In this document: positions 24,445 to 32,147 of the stretch, one piece after another
Position numbering within the stretch: the stretch's first letter is position 1
Layout: each line of letters starts with the position of its first letter
Source of the DNA: SZUA-442 sp963792405
Lineage (GTDB): Bacteria > Actinomycetota > Acidimicrobiia > Spongiisociales > UBA5794
Reading direction: 5' to 3'
Assembly (NCBI GenBank): GCA_963792405.1
Contig: CAWBVU010000006.1
Location: 744,001-808,000 of the forward strand
DNA length: 64,000 bases
Notes under the pieces: generated by a model
Told to the model about the DNA's origin: nothing
Databases searched by the model: none
The model's input: only the letters and a program-made list of their open reading frames with translations
Position numbers and translations under genes: made by a program

Positions 24445-24924
24445 ATGCCCATCCCGCCCGTGATCGACCGAACGGACCGGCTCCTCATCGAGCTGCTCCA
24501 GAGAGACGGCAGACAGTCGAACAAGGCGTTGGCAGCCGCGGCGGGGATTGCCCCTTCCACGTGCTCGGAGCGCGTCCAGCGCCTCCGGGACACCGGGGTG
24601 TTCAAGGGTTTCCACGCCGATGTCGACCCATCCGTGATGGGCATCGGGCTCGAGGCCCTCGTGATGGTACGGCTGCGACGCCATGCGGAGGAGCTGGTGA
24701 ACCGCTTCTGGGAGCACACCGACGCCATGGAGGAGGTCAAGGCCGTCTATCACCTCTCCGGCGGCAACGACTTCCTCTGCCACGTCGTGGTGCGCAACGC
24801 CGACCACCTCCGCCGGGTCGCCGTCTCGGGCTTCACGAGCCTCCCGGAGGTCGCCCACATCGAGACGTCGCTGATCTTCGAGCACCGATCGAAGGCCGCG
24901 TTCCCCGACCTGACCGCCCCCTGA
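24445..24924 (+). CDS. Lrp/AsnC-family transcriptional regulator
   Basis: 159-residue feast/famine regulator. The N-terminal helix-turn-helix is at about 8-55 ('DRLLIELLQRDGRQSNKALA' then 'GIAPSTCSERVQRLRD'), and a RAM effector-binding domain is at about 70-150 ('VMVRLRRHAEE', 'VYHLSGGNDFLCHVVV'). GAAGGAGA precedes the ATG. Lrp-family proteins usually sense amino acids and control an adjacent divergent gene, here the PLP gamma-family enzyme and probably the tyrosine phenol-lyase-like gene. The 3' end is 13 bases from the convergent DM13 gene. Confidence 0.92.
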   Translation: MPIPPVIDRTDRLLIELLQRDGRQSNKALAAAAGIAPSTCSERVQRLRDTGVFKGFHADVDPSVMGIGLEALVMVRLRRHAEELVNRFWEHTDAMEEVKAVYHLSGGNDFLCHVVVRNADHLRRVAVSGFTSLPEVAHIETSLIFEHRSKAAFPDLTAP

Positions 24925-24937
24925 ATCACCCCGGCGT

Positions 24938-25525
24938 TCAGGCCAGCGGTGCGGCGGCGAATGGCACGGCGAAGCGTTTGCACCAGATGAGCACGAACCG
25001 GTGGACCGCCGGGTCGTAGTCCGTCGGGAGTTCGTAGTTCTGTCCGCCGACGTTCCCCTTGATCTTGCCGAGGTCGATGAAGTCGGCAGGTGTGCCCTCG
25101 GTGTAGTCGGTGTCGGCGAGCAGCCACACGAACAGGTCGGGCCCGTTCTGGATGTCGGTGTCGTCCTCGAACCGCAGGACGAAGGTGCCGTCCTGCTCGT
25201 ACACGGCAGCCGTTCCCGCCGCCGAGTGGTCGATGCCGTAGAAGGAGCCGAGGGCGATCTGTGCGGGAGCAGTGGGCGCCTGCGTCGTGGTGGTGGCGCT
25301 CGCGGTTGACGTGGTGGATGACTCCGCAGATGCGTCGGTGTCGGCGGTGGACGACGTCGTGGTCGGCGCCTGGGCCGCCGTGGTGGTGGTGAAGGCGTCG
25401 GACAGCGACTCGTCGACGGCGTCGTCGACGAACAGCTTGTCTGGCCGGAACGCGAGGAACGCGACCACCAGGCCGACGGCCACGACACCTCCGATCACCC
25501 ACCTGTACCGCTTGATGAACTCCAC
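24938..25525 (-). CDS. DM13-domain protein, membrane anchored
   Basis: 195-residue protein with one N-terminal membrane helix (about 8-26), a Thr/Ser/Ala-rich linker (about 40-88) and a C-terminal DM13 domain (about 90-190) ending in the typical 'VLIWCKRFAVPFA'. DM13 domains are proposed to take part in redox or electron transfer at the cell surface through the conserved Cys, but bacterial roles are unproven. The topology implies the domain is outside the membrane. GTG at 25525 follows GAAGGGAG. Confidence 0.85.
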   Translation of the reverse strand: MEFIKRYRWVIGGVVAVGLVVAFLAFRPDKLFVDDAVDESLSDAFTTTTAAQAPTTTSSTADTDASAESSTTSTASATTTTQAPTAPAQIALGSFYGIDHSAAGTAAVYEQDGTFVLRFEDDTDIQNGPDLFVWLLADTDYTEGTPADFIDLGKIKGNVGGQNYELPTDYDPAVHRFVLIWCKRFAVPFAAAPLA

Positions 25526-25846
25526 CGCACCACTCCCTTCACCGGATTCACCCTTGGCAACGCCCCCCTGTCCGGCCGTGTTCCGGCACGATGCGGATGT
25601 TCACGGATCGTTCACACTCCACGGATGCCATCCATCTCTTCGTGTGGAGAGGCGCAGGTGCACATGAGGCAAGGCCCCCCGCCCGTCGACCTCACGATCC
25701 TCGACCAGTACACGGGTGGGCTCCATGAGCACCGGCCGTCCGGTCGAGCCTCCGTCGGGATGAGCTGGCCCCCTCGATGCGGGGTGGTTCGACAGCTCGA
25801 ACATGGCGAAACCCCGTAACTCGTGCGGCTACGGGGTTTCGTCTCG
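25526..25846. other. Intergenic region between the DM13 gene and tRNA-Pro
   Basis: About 320 bases. The only structure I can support is the 12-bp hairpin at 25807-25841 next to the tRNA. The open frames here (up to 100 codons on either strand) lack domains and run across the tRNA, so I do not call a gene. Confidence 0.5.
25807..25841 (-). terminator. Hairpin downstream of tRNA-Pro
   Basis: Perfect 12-bp arms CGAAACCCCGTA (25807-25818) and TACGGGGTTTCG (25830-25841) around an 11-base loop. The hairpin begins 6 bases beyond the 3' end of the minus-strand tRNA. It is probably its terminator or a processing signal, although the T-tract is missing. Confidence 0.7.
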
Positions 25847-25920
25847 TCGGGCTGGCCGGATTTGAACCGGCGACCCCTGGTCCCCCAGACCAGTGCGCTG
25901 CCAGACTGCGCCACAGCCCG
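25847..25920 (-). tRNA. tRNA-Pro (anticodon GGG)
   Basis: The minus strand folds as a 74-nt cloverleaf. The acceptor stem CGGGCTG/CAGCCCG is perfectly paired with discriminator A. The anticodon stem CTGGT/ACCAG closes a 7-base loop CTGGGGG with anticodon GGG (reads CCC/CCU). The T arm GCCGGTTCAAATCCGGC is canonical. The 3' CCA is not encoded. It stands alone between protein genes. Confidence 0.97.
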
Positions 25921-25956
25921 TCGGAGCGAGGTTACAACCCGGGACCCTGCTACCGA

Positions 25957-26145
25957 TCAGGTCAGGAGCTCGACGGCGAGCTGGACGAAGCGGAAGATCA
26001 GGTAGAGCGCACCGGCGACGACCAGGAGGATGAAGCTCCACGGCCAACCCTCGTCCTGCCCATCGGCGCGGGGGTCGAACGGCGGATCGACGGGCGGTGG
26101 TGGAGGAGGTGGCGGCGGGGGGACGTCGTGTGGACCGTCCGTCAT
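25957..26145 (-). CDS. Small proline-rich single-pass membrane protein
   Basis: 62-residue protein with a run of ten prolines near residues 9-18, an acidic middle, and one membrane helix at about 36-58 ('WSFILLVVAGALYLIFRFV'). Its ATG overlaps the stop of the acyl-CoA carboxylase gene as ATGA, so it is likely translated in the same operon. Epsilon subunits sometimes follow carboxyltransferase genes in actinobacteria, but this protein is membrane-bound and shows no resemblance that I can see. Function unknown. Confidence 0.72.
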   Translation of the reverse strand: MTDGPHDVPPPPPPPPPPVDPPFDPRADGQDEGWPWSFILLVVAGALYLIFRFVQLAVELLT

Positions 26146-27662
26146 ACCGGCGGCACCCCGTGGCGTCGCTCGGAGAACCTGCGGTCCTTGCCCGCGGCGA
26201 TGGCGAAGCGCCGCACGAGCTCCGCACGGAGCAGCTCCGGCTCGACGATGGCATCGATGACCCCCTCGGCGGCGAGCCGCAGCAGGTCGACGTCCTCCTC
26301 GTACTCGGCGCGTCGCTCCGCGATGAACCGTGACCGCTCTGGCTCCTCGAGCTGGTCGATCGTGTTGAAGTAGACCGCGTTCACCGCGGCCTCGGGCCCC
26401 ATGACGGCGACCTCTGCGGTCGGGAGCGCCAGGGTGGCCTCCGGCCTGAGGCCCGGGCCCGAGAACGCGTACAGCCCTGCGCCGTAGGCCTTGCGGACGA
26501 TCACCGAGATCCTCGGCACGGTCGCCTCCGCCATCGCGGTGAGCATCTTGGCACCGTGGCGGATGATGCCCTGTGCCTCGACCTGGGACCCGATCATGAA
26601 GCCGGGGACGTCGGCGAGGAACAGCAGCGGGATGTTGAAGGCGTCACACAGCCACATGAACCTGGCGGCCTTGTCCGCCGAGTCCACGAACAGGACGCCC
26701 CCGAGGTGGTTCGGTTGCGACGCCACGATGCCGATCGGGTGGCCGTCGAGCCGCGCGAACCCCGTGATGAGCTCCCTCGCCCAGAGCTCCTTGATCGGGA
26801 AGAAGCTGTCACGATCGACGATCCCCTCGATGAGGTCGTGCATGTCGTAGACGTCCTTCGGGTCGTCGGGGACGACCGAGGCGACGTCGACGTCGACAGG
26901 CCCCTCCGGCTCGTAGGCGGTGGGGAGCACCCGGTAGTGGTCGGCCATGTACGTGAAGTACGACTGTGCCCAGTGGATGGCCTCCTCGTCGGACGTGACC
27001 AGCGCGTCGCCGCACCCCGAGACCTCGCAGTGGAGCCGTGCGCCACCCATCTCCTCGAGGGTCGTGTGCTCCCCCACCACCATCTGGGCCATGCGTGGGG
27101 AGCCGAGGTACATCGACGCCCTGCCCTCGACCATGACGACGACGTCGCAGAACGACGGGATGTAGGCGCCACCCGCCGCGGACGGCCCGAAGAGGCAGCA
27201 GATCTGCGGCACGCGGCCCGACAGCCTGATCTGGTTGTAGAAGATCTTCCCCGCACCCCTGCGTCCGGGGAAGAGGTCGACCTGATCGGTGATCCTGGCC
27301 CCCGCGGAGTCGACGAGGTAGAAGACGGGCAGGAGCTCGTCGTAGGCGGCTTCGAGGGCCCTGATCATCTTCTCGACCGTGATCCGGCCCCATGACCCTG
27401 CCTTCACGGTCGGATCGTTCGCGATCACCATGACGGGGCGCCCGTCCACCCGTGCCCGTCCCGTGACGACACCATCCGCTGCGAGGACGTGGTCGTCGTT
27501 GCGTGCGAGCAGGCCGTCCTCCACGAACGATCCCGCGTCGACGAGGAGGGCGATCCTGTCGCGTACGAACAGCTTCCCCTGGTCGGCGAGCTTCTCGTGG
27601 TAGCGAGGAGGCCCGCCCTCGAGGGCCCTGCGTGTGGCGTCGGCGATGCGTTCCCTGCTCAG
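26142..27662 (-). CDS. Acyl-CoA carboxylase, carboxyltransferase (beta) subunit, CTG start
   Basis: 506-residue biotin-dependent carboxyltransferase of the acetyl/propionyl/methylcrotonyl-CoA carboxylase family. The N-terminal crotonase-like half has 'LVDSAGARITDQ' and 'GPSAAGGAYIPSF'; the C-terminal half has 'PGFMIGSQVE' and 'RKAYGAGLYAF'. The conserved N-terminus 'GGPPRYHEKLADQGKLFVRDRIALLVDAG' region is fully encoded but has no ATG, GTG or TTG. The nearest is GTG 27524, which would remove 46 conserved residues. CTG at 27662 overlaps the der stop as CTGA and has GAGGA seven bases upstream. The alpha subunit is not in the window. Confidence 0.88.
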   Translation of the reverse strand: MSRERIADATRRALEGGPPRYHEKLADQGKLFVRDRIALLVDAGSFVEDGLLARNDDHVLAADGVVTGRARVDGRPVMVIANDPTVKAGSWGRITVEKMIRALEAAYDELLPVFYLVDSAGARITDQVDLFPGRRGAGKIFYNQIRLSGRVPQICCLFGPSAAGGAYIPSFCDVVVMVEGRASMYLGSPRMAQMVVGEHTTLEEMGGARLHCEVSGCGDALVTSDEEAIHWAQSYFTYMADHYRVLPTAYEPEGPVDVDVASVVPDDPKDVYDMHDLIEGIVDRDSFFPIKELWARELITGFARLDGHPIGIVASQPNHLGGVLFVDSADKAARFMWLCDAFNIPLLFLADVPGFMIGSQVEAQGIIRHGAKMLTAMAEATVPRISVIVRKAYGAGLYAFSGPGLRPEATLALPTAEVAVMGPEAAVNAVYFNTIDQLEEPERSRFIAERRAEYEEDVDLLRLAAEGVIDAIVEPELLRAELVRRFAIAAGKDRRFSERRHGVPPV

Positions 27663-28969
27663 TGTCGGTTCCTCGTCCGGATCCTGATCGGCGTGCCCGT
27701 GAAGTCGTAGGACTCCCTGAGCCTGTTCTCGATGAACCGAATGTAGTCGGGACCGAGCTCACCGCCACGGACGAACAGGACGAACGTCGGCGGCTCCGTC
27801 TCGGCCTGGACCGCATAGAGGATCTTTGCCCGACGTCCCTTGCGCACGGGAGGCGGATGGGCCTCCTGGAGTGATCGGACGAGCTTGTTGACCTCGGCCG
27901 CGGCGATGTGCCGGTTCCGGTTCTCGAGCACCGTGCGGATGTACTTCGGGAGCCGATGCGTGCGGGCGCCGGTCAACGCCGACATGCGGATGACCGGAGC
28001 CCAGTCGACGAACGCCATCCGGTCGGCGACGGAGTCCTCGGTGTCGAGTCGCTCCTCCTCCGTGATCTCGTCCCACTTGTTGAGCACGAGGATGAGCCCC
28101 GCCCCCCTCGTGACGATCTCCTCGGCGAGCCGCTGCTCCTGATGGGTGGCTCCCTGTTGCCCGTCGATGACCAGGAGGACGACGTCGGCCTGTCGCACGA
28201 CGTCGTGGGCGCGGAGGACCGAGTAGTAGTCGGCATCGTCGGAGATGCGGGTGGCACGCCTGATCCCGGCAGTGTCGATGACCTCGAAGTACTCGCCGTC
28301 GATCTCCACGATCTCGTTGATGGGGTCCCGCGTCGTGCCGGGGACCTCGGACACGAGGACTCGTCGGTCGCCCGCGAGGCGATTGAGCAGGGTGGACTTG
28401 CCGACGTTGGGGCGGCCGACGATCGCGAGGCTGGCGATCACATCGGGATCGGCGTCGCCGTCGGTCGCCTCGGGCAGGAGCTCCACGACCCGATCGAGGA
28501 GGTCGCCCGTGTTGCGTCCGTGCAGGGCGGAGATCGGGAGCGGCTCACCGAGGCCGAGTCCCCATAGGTGCGTGAGGTCGGACTCCACTGCGGGTGAGTC
28601 GGCCTTGTTGGCCACGAGGAGGTACGGGACGCCGCTGCGTTGGAGGATCCTCGCAACCCCCTGGTCGTCGTCGGTCACCTCGCTGGTCGCGTCGGCGACG
28701 AACATGACGAGGTCTGCCCCCTGCACCGCGATCTCTGCCTGCTCGCGGATGTGGACATTCAGCTCGCCACCGGGACGCGCCTCCCACCCGCCGGTGTCGA
28801 CGACGGTGAACTCATGGCCCGCCCACTCCGCTTCGAACTGCCTCCGATCGCGCGTGACCCCCGCCTCCTCGTTGGTGACCGCCGCCCTTCGTCGGACGAT
28901 GCGGTTGATGAGGGTCGACTTGCCCACGTTGGGCCTGCCGAGGATCACGACGACGGGGAGCCTGCTCAT
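27659..28969 (-). CDS. der: Ribosome biogenesis GTPase Der (EngA)
   Basis: 436-residue tandem GTPase needed for 50S subunit assembly. Two G domains each begin with 'GRPNVGKST' (about residues 11-19 and 182-190), have 'DTGGW' and 'DTAGI' switch motifs and 'NKAD'/'NKWD' specificity motifs, and are followed by a KH-like domain at the C-terminus. The ATG at 28969 gives the usual N-terminus 'MSRLPVVVILGRPN' but has no ribosome site. A GTG at 29002 would overlap the upstream DUF512 gene. In M. tuberculosis der is likewise close to cmk. Confidence 0.96.
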   Translation of the reverse strand: MSRLPVVVILGRPNVGKSTLINRIVRRRAAVTNEEAGVTRDRRQFEAEWAGHEFTVVDTGGWEARPGGELNVHIREQAEIAVQGADLVMFVADATSEVTDDDQGVARILQRSGVPYLLVANKADSPAVESDLTHLWGLGLGEPLPISALHGRNTGDLLDRVVELLPEATDGDADPDVIASLAIVGRPNVGKSTLLNRLAGDRRVLVSEVPGTTRDPINEIVEIDGEYFEVIDTAGIRRATRISDDADYYSVLRAHDVVRQADVVLLVIDGQQGATHQEQRLAEEIVTRGAGLILVLNKWDEITEEERLDTEDSVADRMAFVDWAPVIRMSALTGARTHRLPKYIRTVLENRNRHIAAAEVNKLVRSLQEAHPPPVRKGRRAKILYAVQAETEPPTFVLFVRGGELGPDYIRFIENRLRESYDFTGTPIRIRTRNRH

Positions 28970-28988
28970 GGGAGGAGTCTCGCAGGGC

Positions 28989-30368
28989 TCATCGAGCCGC
29001 ACCGACGAGTCCCGCCGCGGTGGCGGGAGCCACGACGAGGGGCGCAGAGGCGGCTGCGGCCACGGTCGAGAGGGCCACGTCGTCGATGAAGGTGTCGCCG
29101 GACAGGGCGACGTCGGGGAGCACGTAGGCGCCCGCAGGTCCCCGGTCCCGCCTCAGGGCGTCGACCACGTCCTCACCGGTGAGGAGTCCCGCAACCGCAG
29201 TGTTCCCTCCGAAGAAGCGGTTCTCGACGGTGAGGATCCGCATCGGGCGACCTGTGATGGCCTCGAGGCGTGCCCTCACGGGTTCGATCACTCGGCGACC
29301 GTACTCCCCCGTCACCACCACGACCGGTCCGGTGCGCACGTCGGGGTCGTCCCCGGTGTGGCGCACCGCCCGATAGCCCTCCGCGGGTGCGGCGGGAACC
29401 GAGCGCCACTCCCCCGTCACGATGGGCGCATGGGACGCCACGCCGCGTTCGAGCACGTCGATCTCGTCATAGAAGGCCCGCACCATCCCGATGCCGTTCT
29501 CGTGTTGCGAGAAGGCGCCGTAGTGATCCGAAGGCGGAACGGGGAGGTCGGCGGCGAGGTACAGCTCGTCGGAGGCCTGGAAGATCCGCCTCCCGACCGC
29601 ATCGAGGGCGCGGCCCTGCCAGAAGTGGATGATCTCGAGGTCGGCGGCAGCCTCCTCGCTGTCGTGGACGCGGAGGTTGGCTTCCTTGTTGAACTTGGAG
29701 AGGCCGAGGGGCACGATGCCGAGCGTGTCGAGCGTGGGAAACCGCGTGATGGTCTCGGCGAGCGTCCGCTCCAGGACGGCACCGTTGTTGACCCCCGGGC
29801 ACAGGACCACCTGACCGTGGACCGTGATCCCGTGGTCGAGGAGTGCGTCGAGCCATCGGAGGCTGGTCGCGCCGCGGGGATTGCGCAGCATCGAGGCCCT
29901 CACCGAGGGATCCGTCGCATGGATCGACACGTAGAGAGGGCCGAGCCTGTCCTCCACGACGCGGGCGAGGTCGAGCTCCGTGAATCGGGTCAGGGTCGTG
30001 AAGTTGCCGTACAGGAACGAGAGGCGGTAGTCGTCGTCCTTGAGGTACAGCGATCGACGCATGCCAGGTGGCAGCTGGTAGATGAAGCAGAACTCGCAGT
30101 GGTTGTCGCAGGTCTGGACCCTGTCGAAGATCGACGAGCTGAGGCGAAGGCCGATCGGCTCCCCCTCGGCCTTCTCGATCACGGTGGAGAACACCATGTC
30201 GTCACGCTGGAGCACGAAGACCGGATCGGGGTCGTCGATGAGTTGTTGGTACTCGATCACGTCGTTCGGCACGATGCCGTTCACCGACATGAGCGCGTCA
30301 CCGGGCGCGACCCCTGCCGAGTCGGCGGGGGTTCCGGGTAGCACCTCGAGGACAGTGGGGAGTGACAT
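28989..30368 (-). CDS. DUF512 protein: PDZ-like plus radical-SAM-like domain
   Basis: 459-residue protein with an N-terminal PDZ-like segment ('VLPGTPADSAGVAPGDALMSVNG', about 6-30) and a cysteine motif 'CDNHCEFC' (Cx3CxxC) near residue 87, typical of the putative Fe-S/radical SAM proteins annotated as DUF512. The reaction is unknown. The family often sits next to der, as here (20 bases apart), which hints at a ribosome- or RNA-related role. The start is set at ATG 30368; upstream in-frame codons would run towards the divergent ispH. Confidence 0.86.
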   Translation of the reverse strand: MSLPTVLEVLPGTPADSAGVAPGDALMSVNGIVPNDVIEYQQLIDDPDPVFVLQRDDMVFSTVIEKAEGEPIGLRLSSSIFDRVQTCDNHCEFCFIYQLPPGMRRSLYLKDDDYRLSFLYGNFTTLTRFTELDLARVVEDRLGPLYVSIHATDPSVRASMLRNPRGATSLRWLDALLDHGITVHGQVVLCPGVNNGAVLERTLAETITRFPTLDTLGIVPLGLSKFNKEANLRVHDSEEAAADLEIIHFWQGRALDAVGRRIFQASDELYLAADLPVPPSDHYGAFSQHENGIGMVRAFYDEIDVLERGVASHAPIVTGEWRSVPAAPAEGYRAVRHTGDDPDVRTGPVVVVTGEYGRRVIEPVRARLEAITGRPMRILTVENRFFGGNTAVAGLLTGEDVVDALRRDRGPAGAYVLPDVALSGDTFIDDVALSTVAAAASAPLVVAPATAAGLVGAAR

Positions 30369-30417
30369 GGTCGCCGGAAGCCTACCGGTGGTGGTCGGTG
30401 ATGGTCGGTCCGACACC

Positions 30418-30423
30418 TAACCT
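30418..30423 (+). promoter_or_regulatory. -10 box for leaderless ispH mRNA
   Basis: TAACCT followed by 6 bases and the ispH ATG at 30430. The hexamer and spacing are the same as for rnhB. Confidence 0.55.
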
Positions 30424-30429
30424 CCGGCC

Positions 30430-31476
30430 ATGGTCCGCACCGTGCTTCTCGCCGAACCGAGGGGCTTCTGCGCGGGCGTCGAGATGGCGATCAAGTCACT
30501 CACGTGGATGGTCAAGGTCTTCGAACCACCCGTGTACTGCTACCACGAGATCGTGCACAACGCCGCCGTCGTCGCCGCCTTCGAGCGGGCGGGCGTGGTA
30601 TTCGTCGATGACATCGTCGAAGTGCCGGAGGGCCGACCCGTGATGCTCTCCGCCCACGGCTCCGCCCCCGAGGTCGTCGCGGGCGCCGAGTCCCGTGCGG
30701 CGGTGATGGTCGATGCGGTCTGCCCCCTGGTGACCAAGGTGCACCACGAGGTTCGGCGCATGGCGGACAAGGGGTACGACATCATCTACGTGGGCCACGA
30801 GGGCCACGACGAGGCCGTCGGGGCGATCGCCGAGGCGCCCACGTCCGCCCGGCTCGTGGACCCGAGGATCGGGCTTGGCGCGTTCACGGCCCGCGACGAC
30901 GACAAGGTCGCGCTCCTCGCACAGACGACGCTCGGCCTCTACGAGTGGGAGGACGTGCTCGACGACGCACGGGTGCGGTTTCCCTCGCTGTGGACCGCCC
31001 GCAAGAGCGACCTCTGCTATGCGACGACCAATCGCCAGATCGCCATCCAGCGGCTTGCCATGGAAGCGGACCTGCTCCTGGTGGTCGGGTCGGAGAACAG
31101 CTCGAACACCCAGGCACTCGTGCGCGTCGGTCGCAATGCCGGCGTCCCCGCCCATCGGGTCGACGGGCCCGAGGGCGTCGACCCCGCGTGGCTCGACGGC
31201 GTCGAGGTCGTCGGCGTGACGGCGGGAGCGTCCGCTCCCGACCAGCGGGTGCAGGACGTGATCGCCAGGGTCGCGCCGACCGAGGGTGTCGAGCTCGTCA
31301 GGGTCACCGAGGAGGACGAGTACTTCCCCCTTCCGCCCCAGCTCCGCCGGTTCATGTCGGCCCTCCAGGCCCTCGTGGAGGGAGGGGTCGCGTGTCGCGT
31401 GCCGGGAGCGCAGGGGCCGATCGAGAACGACAGGGACTTCTCAGCGACCGAGGCGCTCTCCCTGCTGGGCGTCTGA
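30430..31476 (+). CDS. ispH: 4-hydroxy-3-methylbut-2-enyl diphosphate reductase
   Basis: 348-residue last enzyme of the MEP isoprenoid pathway, making IPP and DMAPP from HMBPP with a 4Fe-4S cluster. The three cluster cysteines are Cys14 ('RGFCAGV'), Cys98 ('AVCPLV') and Cys195 ('DLCYATTNRQ'). 'VGSENSSNTQ' near 218 binds substrate, and 'VTAGASAP' is near 260. It shows that the host makes isoprenoids by the MEP route. It is divergent from the DUF512 gene and convergent with cmk. Confidence 0.97.
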   Translation: MVRTVLLAEPRGFCAGVEMAIKSLTWMVKVFEPPVYCYHEIVHNAAVVAAFERAGVVFVDDIVEVPEGRPVMLSAHGSAPEVVAGAESRAAVMVDAVCPLVTKVHHEVRRMADKGYDIIYVGHEGHDEAVGAIAEAPTSARLVDPRIGLGAFTARDDDKVALLAQTTLGLYEWEDVLDDARVRFPSLWTARKSDLCYATTNRQIAIQRLAMEADLLLVVGSENSSNTQALVRVGRNAGVPAHRVDGPEGVDPAWLDGVEVVGVTAGASAPDQRVQDVIARVAPTEGVELVRVTEEDEYFPLPPQLRRFMSALQALVEGGVACRVPGAQGPIENDRDFSATEALSLLGV

Positions 31477-31499
31477 GCTGCGACGGGCGGGCGGCGCTG

Positions 31500-32147
31500 T
31501 CACCGGCTCCGGCCGACGAGCTCGAGGATCGAGCGGATGACGTCGTCGATGGTCCGGTCGCTGGTATCGATGATGACGGCGTCGTCCGCGGGCCGCATCG
31601 GCGAGGTGTCGCGTGACGCATCCGCCCGGTCGCGGGCTTCGAGCGCCTGAGCGACGTGCTCGACCGGGGCGCCCGCTGCCTCGTCGTCACCTGCACGCCG
31701 GGCGGCCCGCACCTCCGGGCGCGCCGTCAGGAACACCTTGATGGGGGTCTCGGGGAAGACCGCGGTTCCGATGTCGCGACCCTCCACGACGGCGGTGCCG
31801 CCGTGGGCCGCGACCCAGTCCCGCTGGAGTCCGACGATGCGCTCCCTCACCCGAGGATGTGCGGACACCTCGCTCACGGCCGAGGTGACCTCGTCGGAGC
31901 GAACATGGCCTGACACGTCCCTGCCGTCGAGGTAGATCGTGCCGGCTTCGAACCCGATCGCATGCTCGGACAGCTCCTCGAGGATCGCGTCCTCGTCGGC
32001 GGTGTTCACGTCGTTCTCGATGATGGCGAGCGTCGCGGCGCGATAGGTCGCTCCGGTGTCGAGGTAGGCGAGCCCGAGAATGGATGCGACCGCTCGCGAC
32101 ACCGTGCTCTTGCCGACGCCTCCCGGTCCGTCGATGGCTATGACCAC
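31500..32147 (-). CDS. cmk: Cytidylate kinase
   Basis: 215-residue CMP/dCMP kinase. The P-loop 'DGPGGVGKSTVS' is at residues 6-17, 'LDTGATYRA' near 29, and 'VEGRDIGTAVFP' near 124. GTG at 32147 is chosen because GGAGGGGCT precedes it and it gives the normal N-terminus 'VVIAIDGPGG'. The longer start at 32180 would add eleven non-conserved residues. It overlaps aroA by 10 bases. In M. tuberculosis cmk likewise lies in the scpAB-rluB-cmk-der run. Confidence 0.94.
   Translation of the reverse strand: MVIAIDGPGGVGKSTVSRAVASILGLAYLDTGATYRAATLAIIENDVNTADEDAILEELSEHAIGFEAGTIYLDGRDVSGHVRSDEVTSAVSEVSAHPRVRERIVGLQRDWVAAHGGTAVVEGRDIGTAVFPETPIKVFLTARPEVRAARRAGDDEAAGAPVEHVAQALEARDRADASRDTSPMRPADDAVIIDTSDRTIDDVIRSILELVGRSR

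Noticed and set aside
28245..30341. 698-codon plus-strand frame opposite der and the DUF512 gene
   Set aside because: Covers two well-supported genes on the other strand and has no recognisable domain.
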